NCBI GenBank assembly: GCA_937982385.1
Contig: CALJMC010000082.1
Span: forward strand, 1 to 16,995
Origin: an uncultured Rickettsiales bacterium
Lineage (GTDB): Bacteria > Pseudomonadota > Alphaproteobacteria > Rickettsiales > UBA998
Length of the DNA stretch: 16,995 nucleotides
Direction: 5' to 3'
Part shown: in pieces, positions 7,631-13,722 of the stretch
Layout of the letters: every line of letters starts with the position of its first letter
Numbering within the stretch: the first letter of the stretch is position 1
The notes under the pieces: generated by a model
The model's input: the letters and a program-made list of their open reading frames with translations, nothing else
Database searches by the model: none
What the model was told of the DNA's origin: nothing
Translations under genes and position numbers: made by a program

Positions 7631-7675
7631 CTTATCATTATAGATTATAAGCATTAATAAACGCTTAAATTGTTG

Positions 7676-7761
7676 TTTGCCCCTGCTCCGCGCTCCTGCG
7701 CTACGCAATAGGCGAATCGCTTGCGCGATGCTCACGGCTGACACGAACATCCTGTTCGTGT
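7676..7761. repeat. GC-rich palindromic patch (REP-like?)
   Basis: Between plsC and scoA, in otherwise AT-rich DNA, lies a GC-rich stretch with nested inverted repeats: ACACGAAC (7741-7748) and GTTCGTGT (7754-7761) form a perfect 8-bp stem with a 5-base loop, and ATCGC (7716-7720) pairs with GCGAT (7725-7729). No T-run follows on either strand, so it is not a clear intrinsic terminator. It may be a dispersed intergenic repeat, but with one copy in view I cannot show that it repeats. Confidence 0.4.
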
Positions 7762-7871
7762 ATTACACACCCTTCACTATTGAATATCTTAACTAATTTT
7801 GCCGTTGCATGTAACGTGGTTTTTCCTTACTGTCTGCGCATCATCCACATAAATTAACCATAGAGACTTTT

Positions 7872-8582
7872 ATGACATCAATCATTTATAAAAATGCCTC
7901 AGATGCACTCGACGGATTGCTTCACGATGGCATGAGCATCATGTCTGGCGGCTTCGGTTTATGCGGCATCCCTGAGCATTGTATCACAGAAATTAAGAAG
8001 TCGGGCATCACAGACCTCACCGTCATCTCCAATAATTGCGGAGTCGATGATTTTGGCTTGGGTATTTTATTGGAAGACAAGCAAATCACCAAAATGATTT
8101 CATCTTATGTCGGCGAGAACAAAGAGTTTGAACGCCAATTCCTCAATGGTGATTTACGCATCGAGTTCAACCCGCAGGGCACCTTGGCAGAACGCATTCG
8201 CGCAGGCGGTGCTGGCATCCCCGCTTTCTTCACCAAAACAGGTGTGGGCACAGTCGTGGCTGAAGGCAAAGAAACACGCGAGTTTGACGGCGAAACCTAT
8301 CTAATGGAACGTGGACTCCGCGCCGACATCGCGATTGTAAAAGCATGGAAAGGCGACAAGCATGGCAATCTCGTCTTCCGTAAGACCGCACGCAACTTCA
8401 ACAGCATGATGGCAATGGCAGGACATATCACCATCGCTGAAGTCGAAGAGTTAGTAGAGCCTGAAGAGTTAGCGGCAGATAGCATCCACAGCCCAAGCAT
8501 TTTTGTACAGCGTATCTTCCAAGGTGATGCCTATGAAAAACGCATCGAATTTGCTACCACCCGTGAAAAAGAGGAGGCGTAA
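7872..8582 (+). CDS. scoA: 3-oxoacid CoA-transferase subunit A
   Basis: ScoA and ScoB together move CoA from succinyl-CoA to a 3-oxoacid such as acetoacetate, opening ketone bodies to the TCA cycle. The 236-residue product has the family's glycine-rich start MSGGFGLCGIPE (24-35), LTVISNNCG, the MISSYVGENKEFERQ and LAERIRAGGAGIPAFFT segments (typical of the alpha subunit), the tract GDKHGNLVFRKTARNFN, and a C-terminal VEELVEPEEL. Substrate choice among acetoacetate, 3-oxoadipate and other 3-oxoacids cannot be fixed from this alone; the wording is nearest to the succinyl-CoA:acetoacetate type. The ATG at 7872 follows a weak AGAG. scoB begins three bases after its stop, with its ribosome site inside the end of scoA. 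Confidence 0.93.
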   Translation: MTSIIYKNASDALDGLLHDGMSIMSGGFGLCGIPEHCITEIKKSGITDLTVISNNCGVDDFGLGILLEDKQITKMISSYVGENKEFERQFLNGDLRIEFNPQGTLAERIRAGGAGIPAFFTKTGVGTVVAEGKETREFDGETYLMERGLRADIAIVKAWKGDKHGNLVFRKTARNFNSMMAMAGHITIAEVEELVEPEELAADSIHSPSIFVQRIFQGDAYEKRIEFATTREKEEA

Positions 8583-8585
8583 ATT

Positions 8586-9221
8586 ATGACATGGAATCGT
8601 GATCAAATGACGGCACGCGCCGCACAAGAACTTAAAGATGGCTATTATGTGAATCTTGGCATTGGTATCCCTACCTTGGTGGCGAACCATATTCCCGATG
8701 ACATTCATGTGACGCTACAAAGCGAAAATGGCATGCTCGGCATGGGGCCCTTCCCTATCAAAGGCGAGGAAGATGCTGACCTCATTAATGCAGGCAAGCA
8801 AACCATCTCTGAACTTGATTACAGCTCTTTCTTCGATAGCGCGACGTCCTTCGCGATGATTCGCGGCGGTCATGTAGATTTGTCTATTTTAGGTGCATTG
8901 CAAGTAGCAGAAAATGGTGACCTCGCAAATTGGATGGTTCCCGGCAAGATGGTCAAAGGCATGGGCGGCGCAATGGATTTGGTCGCGGGCGTCAAAAAGA
9001 TTATCGTCGTGATGGATCATAACGCCAAAGACGGCACCGCCAAGATGGTCAAAGAATGTACCCTTCCGCTCACGGGCACACGAGTCGTTGATATGGTGAT
9101 CACCGAGCTTGGTGTGTTCGAAATGCGCGATGGCATCTTCACCATGACCGAACTCGCGGATGGCGTAATTGTTGGCGAAGTTAAAGACCGTACAGACGCG
9201 AAAATAGCGTTTGATTTGTAG
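8586..9221 (+). CDS. scoB: 3-oxoacid CoA-transferase subunit B
   Basis: This is the catalytic beta subunit, 211 residues. It contains VNLGIGIPTLVAN (22-34), LQSENGMLGMGP (44-55) with the catalytic glutamate Glu47 that forms the glutamyl-CoA thioester, the SAT-SFAMIRGGHVDLSILGALQV region, NWMVPGKMVKGMGGAMDLVAG and the C-terminal TELGVFEMR. The ATG at 8586 has a near-ideal GGAGG (8573-8577) eight bases upstream, within scoA, so the subunits are probably made in equal amounts by coupled translation. It converges on the pilin-like gene; two AT-rich hairpins lie between them. Confidence 0.94.
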   Translation: MTWNRDQMTARAAQELKDGYYVNLGIGIPTLVANHIPDDIHVTLQSENGMLGMGPFPIKGEEDADLINAGKQTISELDYSSFFDSATSFAMIRGGHVDLSILGALQVAENGDLANWMVPGKMVKGMGGAMDLVAGVKKIIVVMDHNAKDGTAKMVKECTLPLTGTRVVDMVITELGVFEMRDGIFTMTELADGVIVGEVKDRTDAKIAFDL

Positions 9222-9223
9222 GT

Positions 9224-9259
9224 TTATAGGAGACTCTGCTTTTGCAAAGGTTCCTATAA
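9224..9259. terminator. Stem-loop just after scoB, possible weak terminator
   Basis: TTATAGGA (9224-9231) pairs with TCCTATAA (9252-9259) across a 20-base loop that can itself pair CTTT with AAAG. Only a short TTTT follows a few bases later, so termination is plausible but weak. Confidence 0.35.
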
Positions 9260-9283
9260 GATTTTCCCTCTTAAAACTGTTTC

Positions 9284-9305
9284 TTGCTTTCTTCGACAAA
9301 AGCAA
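9284..9305. terminator. Second stem-loop between scoB and the pilin-like gene
   Basis: TTGCTTT (9284-9290) pairs perfectly with AAAGCAA (9299-9305) with an 8-base loop. AT-rich and without a trailing T-run; it may serve either convergent transcript or none. Confidence 0.3.
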
Positions 9306-9335
9306 ATCAGCGTTCCTTTTTGAGAGGAAAGGCTA

Positions 9336-10034
9336 TTAGAACCTAGCAAGAAGAATACAGCTGTCAACTGCACCAAAATTATAATCATCAGTAGCTATAC
9401 TCGTTCCCGTCACACACAAACCACCATTTACGGTTGCATGTGGATATATCTTTCCTGATGGTGCTCTTCCATCATCGATTTTCTTATCAATGTTCCACAT
9501 TTCTTCTGCTGTAAGTGAAGTTGAAAGACTCAGCTCAAGTCCTTGACTACCACCCGTCCCAACCCAGCCGTGGGTGGTCAAGTACGTCCAACTTTTTGCA
9601 GTCCATAGAGCATTATCAATTTTGGCGCTCGCAAGATAGTCACCTGACCCCCATATCCCACTGTAACTTCCCTCGACTAAATTTGCTAAGGCTAAATGCT
9701 GCCAAAATCGCGCGCTTTCAGCATTACTTACGCTAGACACATGGCTATCACCATTACCATTGCAGCCAGCTATATTAGTATTAGAGTCTGTGTCCGTACA
9801 GCCAGCCTCAACTCCCCAAAAATCATATGCATTCCGCATGTCGCCAGGTAGAGCGAAATACTTGTCTCTAAATGTGTAGATGCTCGTTTTGTAGCGCTGG
9901 ATGTCTGTAATCACACTACGCAACTCCGCCGCACGAATCATCGACGACCCTGCGACAATACCACCTGCGATTAGACCAATAATCACAAGCACAATAGAGA
10001 GTTCTAACAATGAAAAACCGTAATTCTGTTTCAT
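9336..10034 (-). CDS. Type IV pilin-like (pseudopilin) protein
   Basis: The 232-residue product has a class III signal: a short basic leader MKQNYG, then FSLLELSIVLVIIGLIAGGI, with cleavage expected between Gly6 and Phe7 by a prepilin peptidase and Glu11 at mature position +5. The hydrophobic helix continues to about residue 30 and would anchor it in the inner membrane or pack into a pilus. Next comes a helical linker and FRDKYFALPGDMRNAYDFWG, a phrase typical of large pseudopilins, then a Cys/Asn/Gly/Ser-rich globular domain with four Cys (CTDTDSNTNIAGC, GGLCV, DSCIL) that may form disulfides. No pilus assembly gene (pilB, pilC, pilD) is in view, so it is an orphan here. The start has AAAGGG immediately upstream; an AT-rich region of about 430 bp precedes it. 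Confidence 0.85.
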   Translation of the reverse strand: MKQNYGFSLLELSIVLVIIGLIAGGIVAGSSMIRAAELRSVITDIQRYKTSIYTFRDKYFALPGDMRNAYDFWGVEAGCTDTDSNTNIAGCNGNGDSHVSSVSNAESARFWQHLALANLVEGSYSGIWGSGDYLASAKIDNALWTAKSWTYLTTHGWVGTGGSQGLELSLSTSLTAEEMWNIDKKIDDGRAPSGKIYPHATVNGGLCVTGTSIATDDYNFGAVDSCILLARF

Positions 10035-10127
10035 ACCCTTTACTCTATGACATAAAACTTAATATTTTGTAAAGACGCTTTTCTACTCACGGGCATCACT
10101 CTGCACTTTGAGTGTGTCGGTCATTTT

Positions 10128-10142
10128 TTAACGAACAGTTAG
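10128..10142. promoter_or_regulatory. CtrA-like box
   Basis: TTAACGAACAGTTAG matches the alphaproteobacterial CtrA consensus TTAA-N7-TTAA at seven of eight positions. It lies 93 bases before the pilin ATG and 35 bases from the first DnaA box. One such match can occur by chance in AT-rich DNA. Confidence 0.3.
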
Positions 10143-10177
10143 TGGGAAAGGGTAGAAAAAAAAAGAGCATTACTGCC

Positions 10178-10186
10178 TGTGGATAA
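10178..10186 (-). promoter_or_regulatory. DnaA box 1
   Basis: TGTGGATAA is the exact reverse complement of the high-affinity DnaA box TTATCCACA. Confidence 0.6.
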
Positions 10187-10189
10187 CTC

Positions 10190-10198
10190 TGTGGATGA
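10190..10198 (-). promoter_or_regulatory. DnaA box 2
   Basis: TGTGGATGA matches eight of nine positions of the same consensus, in the same orientation and 12 bases from box 1, close to one helical turn, so two DnaA molecules could bind side by side. Confidence 0.5.
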
Positions 10199-10454
10199 AC
10201 TTAAGTGTTTTTGCTAAGTTATTTCATTATAAGTATTTTTCTGTAATTGCCTAAAAATTCACCACCTCATACAACAGATTGATAAATAACAATAAAACTA
10301 TAAATCAATGTTTTTTTGATGGTTAAATTCATTATTCTTATAATTAAAGCATTTGTAATGTGCGAGTGTGAACAAATCATTCTATACAACCATACAGAGC
10401 ATCACGTTTTGAGCCCTTATAAACCCTAGCATTTCTCATTCCCTATGCGGAATA

Positions 10455-10471
10455 TAGGTAAAAATTACCTA
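10455..10471. other. Perfect 7-bp hairpin over the SDR stop codon
   Basis: TAGGTAA (10455-10461) and TTACCTA (10465-10471) are separated by AAA. The stop codon of the SDR gene (10465-10467) lies in the stem. It may protect or end the SDR transcript, though the stem is AT-rich. Confidence 0.35.
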
Positions 10472-11202
10472 GCACTTCCAGACAATGTAATCACCTGCCC
10501 TGTCACACTATTCGCATCCAACAAATAACGCACAGTAGCACACACTTCTTCTACATTACTCACCCGTTTTAAGTCCGCACGTTCACGGATTTTTTGGAAC
10601 GTATCGGGCTTATCCATATGCCCCTCAATGGTGGCACCTAACGCAATAGCATTCACCCGCACATGCGGTGCAGCAGCTTGTGCCACCATGCCCACCGATT
10701 GTTCCATCGCCAATCGTGATATACTATAAGACATAAAGTTTGGTGTCATGCTCCAGCCATCAATGCCATCCGACAGGCAAATAATACTCGCTGCTGCTTT
10801 CACATCTTGTTTATCATCAGCCTCAAGCGCTGTAATCCATGATTGATTCAAAAAGGCTTGATTCAAAAACATCGGGGCTGTCAGATTCACATCCATATGT
10901 GCTTGCCATGATGCCGGCGTCATATCATATAGCGAATCTTTCTCAAACAAAGACGCATTATGGATAAGACATTCTACCTTGCCCGCTTGCTCTATGATGG
11001 TATGAACATTCACGATATCGGACAAATCACCTTGCACTAATGTTGCCGTAACGCCTAGTGCCTCTATCTCTGCCGCAGTTTCCTTTGCGGCAGACTCAGA
11101 CGTATGATAATGCACCGCCACATCCCAACCAGCACTCGCCATGTCGAGCGCAATCGCTTTTCCTACACGTTTGGCAGCACCCGTAATCAACACCTTCGCC
11201 AT
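10465..11202 (-). CDS. Short-chain dehydrogenase/reductase, PTR1/FolM-like, with YxxxR
   Basis: The 245-residue Rossmann-fold protein starts MAKVLITGAAKRVGKAIA, the TGxxxRxG nucleotide-binding turn (residues 7-14). It continues with AVHYHTSESAA (29-39), a basic/His pattern of NADPH-using pteridine reductases (PTR1, FolM), then GDLSD (58-62), HNASLFEKD (81-89, in place of NNAG) and VNLTAP (105-110). It ends with VRVNAIALGA and VRYLLDANSVTGQVITLSG. The active-site segment reads SYSISRLAM with Tyr159 and Arg163, so the usual catalytic Lys of YxxxK is Arg. It may reduce dihydropterins, or have lost or changed activity. The ATG at 11202 has AAGGA seven bases upstream; the longer frame to 11340 overlaps prs. 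It diverges from prs. Confidence 0.85.
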   Translation of the reverse strand: MAKVLITGAAKRVGKAIALDMASAGWDVAVHYHTSESAAKETAAEIEALGVTATLVQGDLSDIVNVHTIIEQAGKVECLIHNASLFEKDSLYDMTPASWQAHMDVNLTAPMFLNQAFLNQSWITALEADDKQDVKAAASIICLSDGIDGWSMTPNFMSYSISRLAMEQSVGMVAQAAAPHVRVNAIALGATIEGHMDKPDTFQKIRERADLKRVSNVEEVCATVRYLLDANSVTGQVITLSGSAR

Positions 11203-11232
11203 CACAAAATCCTTTAACTCTCTATAAGTGTA

Positions 11233-11261
11233 TTTACATTTTATCTCGCGGATACTATAAG
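11233..11261 (+). promoter_or_regulatory. Promoter of prs
   Basis: TTTACA (11233-11238) and TATAAG (11256-11261), each one mismatch from consensus, are 17 bases apart. The predicted start of transcription is about 25 bases before the prs ATG. Confidence 0.55.
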
Positions 11262-11293
11262 CCACACATAGGCACAACTGCAAGGAACTTGGC

Positions 11294-12229
11294 ATGAAAA
11301 TCATAAGCTGCAACAGCAACCTTCCTCTAGCCACAGACATGGCAGACTATCTCGACATCACGGTAGCGGAAGCGACGATTAGACGCTTTGCAGATAATGA
11401 GATTTTCGTTGAGATTAATGAGAATATGCGTGGTGAAGACGTCTTTGTAGTACAGTCCACATCCTACCCTGCCAATGACAATATGATGGAATTACTCATC
11501 ACACTCGATGCACTTAAACGTGCATCAGCTCGCCGCATTACGGCGGTTATTCCCTATTTCGGTTATGCCCGCCAAGACAGAAAGCCAGGGCCACGCACCC
11601 CGATTTCTGCAAAATTGGTTGCCAACCTCATTACCTCTGCCGGTGCCGACCGTGTATTAACCCTCGATTTACACGCTGGACAGATTCAAGGCTTCTTCGA
11701 TATCCCGCTTGATCACTTGCTCTCCACACCTGTGGCAGTGAATGACATTAAGAAGCATTACAAAACAAACAATCTCGTGATTATATCCCCTGATGTCGGC
11801 GGCGTGGTGCGTGCCCGAGCACTTGCAAAACGCCTAGATGCTGACTTGGCCATTGTCGACAAACGCCGAGAACAAGCCGGTGTATCCGAAGTAATGAATA
11901 TCATTGGTGATGTCGAAGGACGTGATTGCATCATGTATGATGATATTGTTGATTCCGCAGGAACACTCTGCAATGCAGCCGCAGCCCTCATTGATAATGG
12001 CGGCGCCAAATCTGTGTCAGCCTACGTGACGCATGGTGTGCTTTCAGGCAAAGCCGTTGAGCGCGTGACCAACTCGAAGCTCAAAGAACTCGTGATTTCC
12101 GATAGCATTGCGCCAACCGACGCAGTAAAAAATGCGCATAATATTCGTGTGGTTTCCATTGCTCCTCTCATGGCTGAAGCAGTGAAACGCGTATCAGATG
12201 AAACATCCATTTCAAGCTTATTTAACTAA
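11294..12229 (+). CDS. prs: Ribose-phosphate pyrophosphokinase (PRPP synthetase)
   Basis: Prs transfers pyrophosphate from ATP to ribose 5-phosphate, giving PRPP for purines, pyrimidines, NAD, His and Trp; PurD, also in this window, is in the purine branch it feeds. The 311-residue class I enzyme shows RRFADNEIFVEI (30-41), VIPYFGYARQDRK (85-97), LDLHAGQIQGFFDIP (124-138) with His127, SPDVGGVVRA, the flexible-loop VDKRRE (188-193) with Lys190 and Arg192, and the PRPP loop YDDIVDSAGT (215-224). The ATG at 11294 has AAGGA at 11282-11286, seven bases upstream. A gap of 134 bases with its own promoter separates it from rplY. Confidence 0.97.
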   Translation: MKIISCNSNLPLATDMADYLDITVAEATIRRFADNEIFVEINENMRGEDVFVVQSTSYPANDNMMELLITLDALKRASARRITAVIPYFGYARQDRKPGPRTPISAKLVANLITSAGADRVLTLDLHAGQIQGFFDIPLDHLLSTPVAVNDIKKHYKTNNLVIISPDVGGVVRARALAKRLDADLAIVDKRREQAGVSEVMNIIGDVEGRDCIMYDDIVDSAGTLCNAAAALIDNGGAKSVSAYVTHGVLSGKAVERVTNSKLKELVISDSIAPTDAVKNAHNIRVVSIAPLMAEAVKRVSDETSISSLFN

Positions 12230-12235
12230 GTTTAT

Positions 12236-12263
12236 TTGACTCATGCCGAAAAACTGTTATAAA
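12236..12263 (+). promoter_or_regulatory. Promoter of rplY
   Basis: TTGACT (12236-12241) and TATAAA (12258-12263), each one mismatch from consensus, are 16 bases apart, just after the prs stop. Transcription from here would give a leader of about 90 bases before the rplY ATG. Confidence 0.5.
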
Positions 12264-12363
12264 CGCGCTCCTTGGAACCTTCATGGAGAAGGCTTCTTGT
12301 AACAAACGTAGTAAAGAATCGGTGTCTGAATTAGTCAGTTAGCGGTTATTTAGGAGCAAGATT
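12264..12363 (+). other. Leader of rplY with possible alternative stems
   Basis: CCTTC (12278-12282) can pair with GAAGG (12288-12292), and CTCC (12268-12271) with GGAG (12285-12288); the two choices exclude each other because they share base 12288. The ribosome site AGGAG (12352-12356) is seven bases before the ATG and is not in either stem. It matches no riboswitch or ribosomal-protein leader that I know. Confidence 0.3.
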
Positions 12364-13023
12364 ATGTCAAAAGAACAACGCAAATTAGTGGCACTTCCAC
12401 GCGAAACATATGGCAAAGGGGCTGCACGCTCACTTCGCCGCGCAGGTCAGATTCCTGCCATTATCTATCAAACAGGTAAAGAGTCTTTGTCTTACTCGCT
12501 TGAAGAAAAAGAAATCAAACGTCAATATCAACGCGGTGGCTTCTTCGGTAAAGTCCTAACGCTTGATGTTGGAAAAGACACCATTAAAGTGATTCCAAAA
12601 GATCTACAACTCCACCCAGTAACAGACCGTATTGAACATGCTGATTTCGTCCAAGTAGATGATAAAAGCGAGTTCAAAGTACTTATCCCTGTTAAATTCC
12701 GTGGATTGGAACGTTGTGCAGGCTTGCGTCTTGGTGGTAACCTCAACGTGGTACGTCACGATCTTGAGCTATGGGCAACCACAGCAAACATTCCAGATCT
12801 CATTGAAGTTGACATCAAAGACCTCACCATTGGTGATTCTGTGCATGTATCCGAAATTCAACTTCCTGAAGGTGTGCGCCCAGTTATCGAGCGTGACTTC
12901 ACTATCGCGACCATCGCTGGTCGTGCTAAGAAAGAAGAAGAAGCAACTGTTGCAGGCGCTGAAGGTGCTGAAGTCCCTACTGTTGGTGACGATGGCAAAG
13001 AAGGTGAAGAAGCGGCTGAGTAA
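12364..13023 (+). CDS. rplY: 50S ribosomal protein L25 (Ctc/TL5 form)
   Basis: L25 binds 5S rRNA in the central protuberance of the large subunit. At 219 residues this is the long CTC/TL5 form, with an N-terminal L25 domain (residues 1 to about 95: RKLVALPRETYGKGAARSLR, GQIPAIIY, then LQLHPVTDRIEHADF) and a C-terminal beta domain (about 96-190: VLIPVKFRGLERCAGLRLGG, DLIEVDIKDLTIGDSVHVSEIQLPEGV). The last 30 residues are an Ala/Glu/Gly-rich acidic tail, KEEEATVAGAEGAE to AAE, common in alphaproteobacterial homologues. It follows prs but has its own promoter. A strong terminator follows, so most transcripts should end before pth. Confidence 0.95.
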   Translation: MSKEQRKLVALPRETYGKGAARSLRRAGQIPAIIYQTGKESLSYSLEEKEIKRQYQRGGFFGKVLTLDVGKDTIKVIPKDLQLHPVTDRIEHADFVQVDDKSEFKVLIPVKFRGLERCAGLRLGGNLNVVRHDLELWATTANIPDLIEVDIKDLTIGDSVHVSEIQLPEGVRPVIERDFTIATIAGRAKKEEEATVAGAEGAEVPTVGDDGKEGEEAAE

Positions 13024-13062
13024 TCCCGCACTTTGCAAAGCCTTTGCAATTGAGTATATAAG

Positions 13063-13092
13063 AAGCTGCACTCATATGGGTGCAGCTTTTTT
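13063..13092 (+). terminator. Intrinsic terminator after rplY
   Basis: AAGCTGCAC (13063-13071) and GTGCAGCTT (13080-13088) form a perfect 9-bp stem with an 8-base loop, followed by a run of six T (13087-13092). The pth ribosome site begins four bases later. Confidence 0.85.
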
Positions 13093-13107
13093 GTTGGAGT
13101 CATTACC

Positions 13108-13722
13108 ATGCTACTACTAGTCGGACTCGGAAACCCCGAAGACAAATATATTGATAACCGCCATAACATTGGGTTTATGGTGATTGACGCGCTTATTGAC
13201 GCGCTAAATATGCGTACCGCCAACACCAAATGCACAGGCGAGCTTTATAAAGGCTCGGCACATGGCACAGATATTCTCGCGCTCAAACCCACCACCTTTA
13301 TGAACCATTCTGGCATAGCCGTCGGTCAGGTGATGCAGTTTTATAAGCTCAAACAAGAACACGTGATTGTGTTCCATGATGAACTCGATCTAGACCTCGG
13401 CAAAATCCGCATTAAAATGGCGGGTGGCGCAGGCGGGCATAACGGCATCAAAAGTATTGACGGACAGGTAGGAAAGAATTACCGCCGGGTACGTATGGGG
13501 ATTGGTAAACCTGAGCATAAAGGGCAAGTCAGCTCCTATGTGCTGAGTGATTTTCAAGGCGATGAATGGGACTATGTCAAAGCCATGGTCGACGGCATTG
13601 TCAGAACCATGCCCGAACTCCTAAAAAACAATAACGCCAAAATCATGAATGACATTGCACTTGATATTCAGAAAGTGCATAAAAGGCTTAACCCTGAACC
13701 AATTACAGAAAGCGAAGAATAA
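13108..13722 (+). CDS. pth: Peptidyl-tRNA hydrolase
   Basis: Pth releases tRNA from peptidyl-tRNAs dropped by stalled ribosomes and is essential in most bacteria. The 204-residue product has LLVGLGNPEDKYIDNRHNIGF with Asn9 and the catalytic His19, KPTTFMNHSG with Met65 and Asn66, FHDELDLDLGKIRIK with Asp91, and GGAGGHNGIKSI with Asn112; all active-site residues known from E. coli are present, with the N-terminal ones shifted by one. The C-terminal tail is acidic and about ten residues longer than in E. coli. The ATG at 13108 has GGAG at 13096-13099, eight bases upstream. Its stop TAA overlaps the ATG of ychF by one base. Since a strong terminator precedes it, it needs readthrough or a promoter near 13033-13060 (TTGCAA, TATATA). 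Confidence 0.96.
   Translation: MLLLVGLGNPEDKYIDNRHNIGFMVIDALIDALNMRTANTKCTGELYKGSAHGTDILALKPTTFMNHSGIAVGQVMQFYKLKQEHVIVFHDELDLDLGKIRIKMAGGAGGHNGIKSIDGQVGKNYRRVRMGIGKPEHKGQVSSYVLSDFQGDEWDYVKAMVDGIVRTMPELLKNNNAKIMNDIALDIQKVHKRLNPEPITESEE

Larger units (their letters stand above)
10035..10464. other. 430-bp gene-free AT-rich region with DnaA boxes (origin-like)
   Basis: No credible gene lies here. From the pilin side it holds a CtrA-like site (10128-10142), a run of nine A (10156-10164), two tandem DnaA boxes (10178-10198), and then very AT-rich DNA: by hand count bases 10201-10380 contain 43 G+C of 180 (24%). Within this is AATCAATGTTTTT (about 10304-10316), one mismatch from the IHF consensus WATCAANNNNTTR. 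DnaA boxes beside an AT-rich unwinding region is the general bacterial oriC plan, but the usual alphaproteobacterial oriC neighbours are absent. It may instead be a DnaA-controlled promoter region for the pilin-like gene. Confidence 0.4.

Noticed and set aside
7151..7657. 168-codon frame on the + strand
   Set aside because: It is antisense to the acyltransferase, whose catalytic motifs are intact; its own product resembles nothing and has skewed composition.
6917..7750. Acyltransferase start at 7750
   Set aside because: That ATG lies in the loop of a palindrome and the added residues derive from a GC-rich repeat-like patch.
7655..7770. tRNA or small RNA in the plsC-scoA spacer
   Set aside because: The inverted repeats do not form a cloverleaf and there is no T-loop consensus or CCA end.
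10361..10373. A third DnaA box (TGTGAACAA)
   Set aside because: Two mismatches from TGTGGATAA, which is within chance for this AT-rich region.
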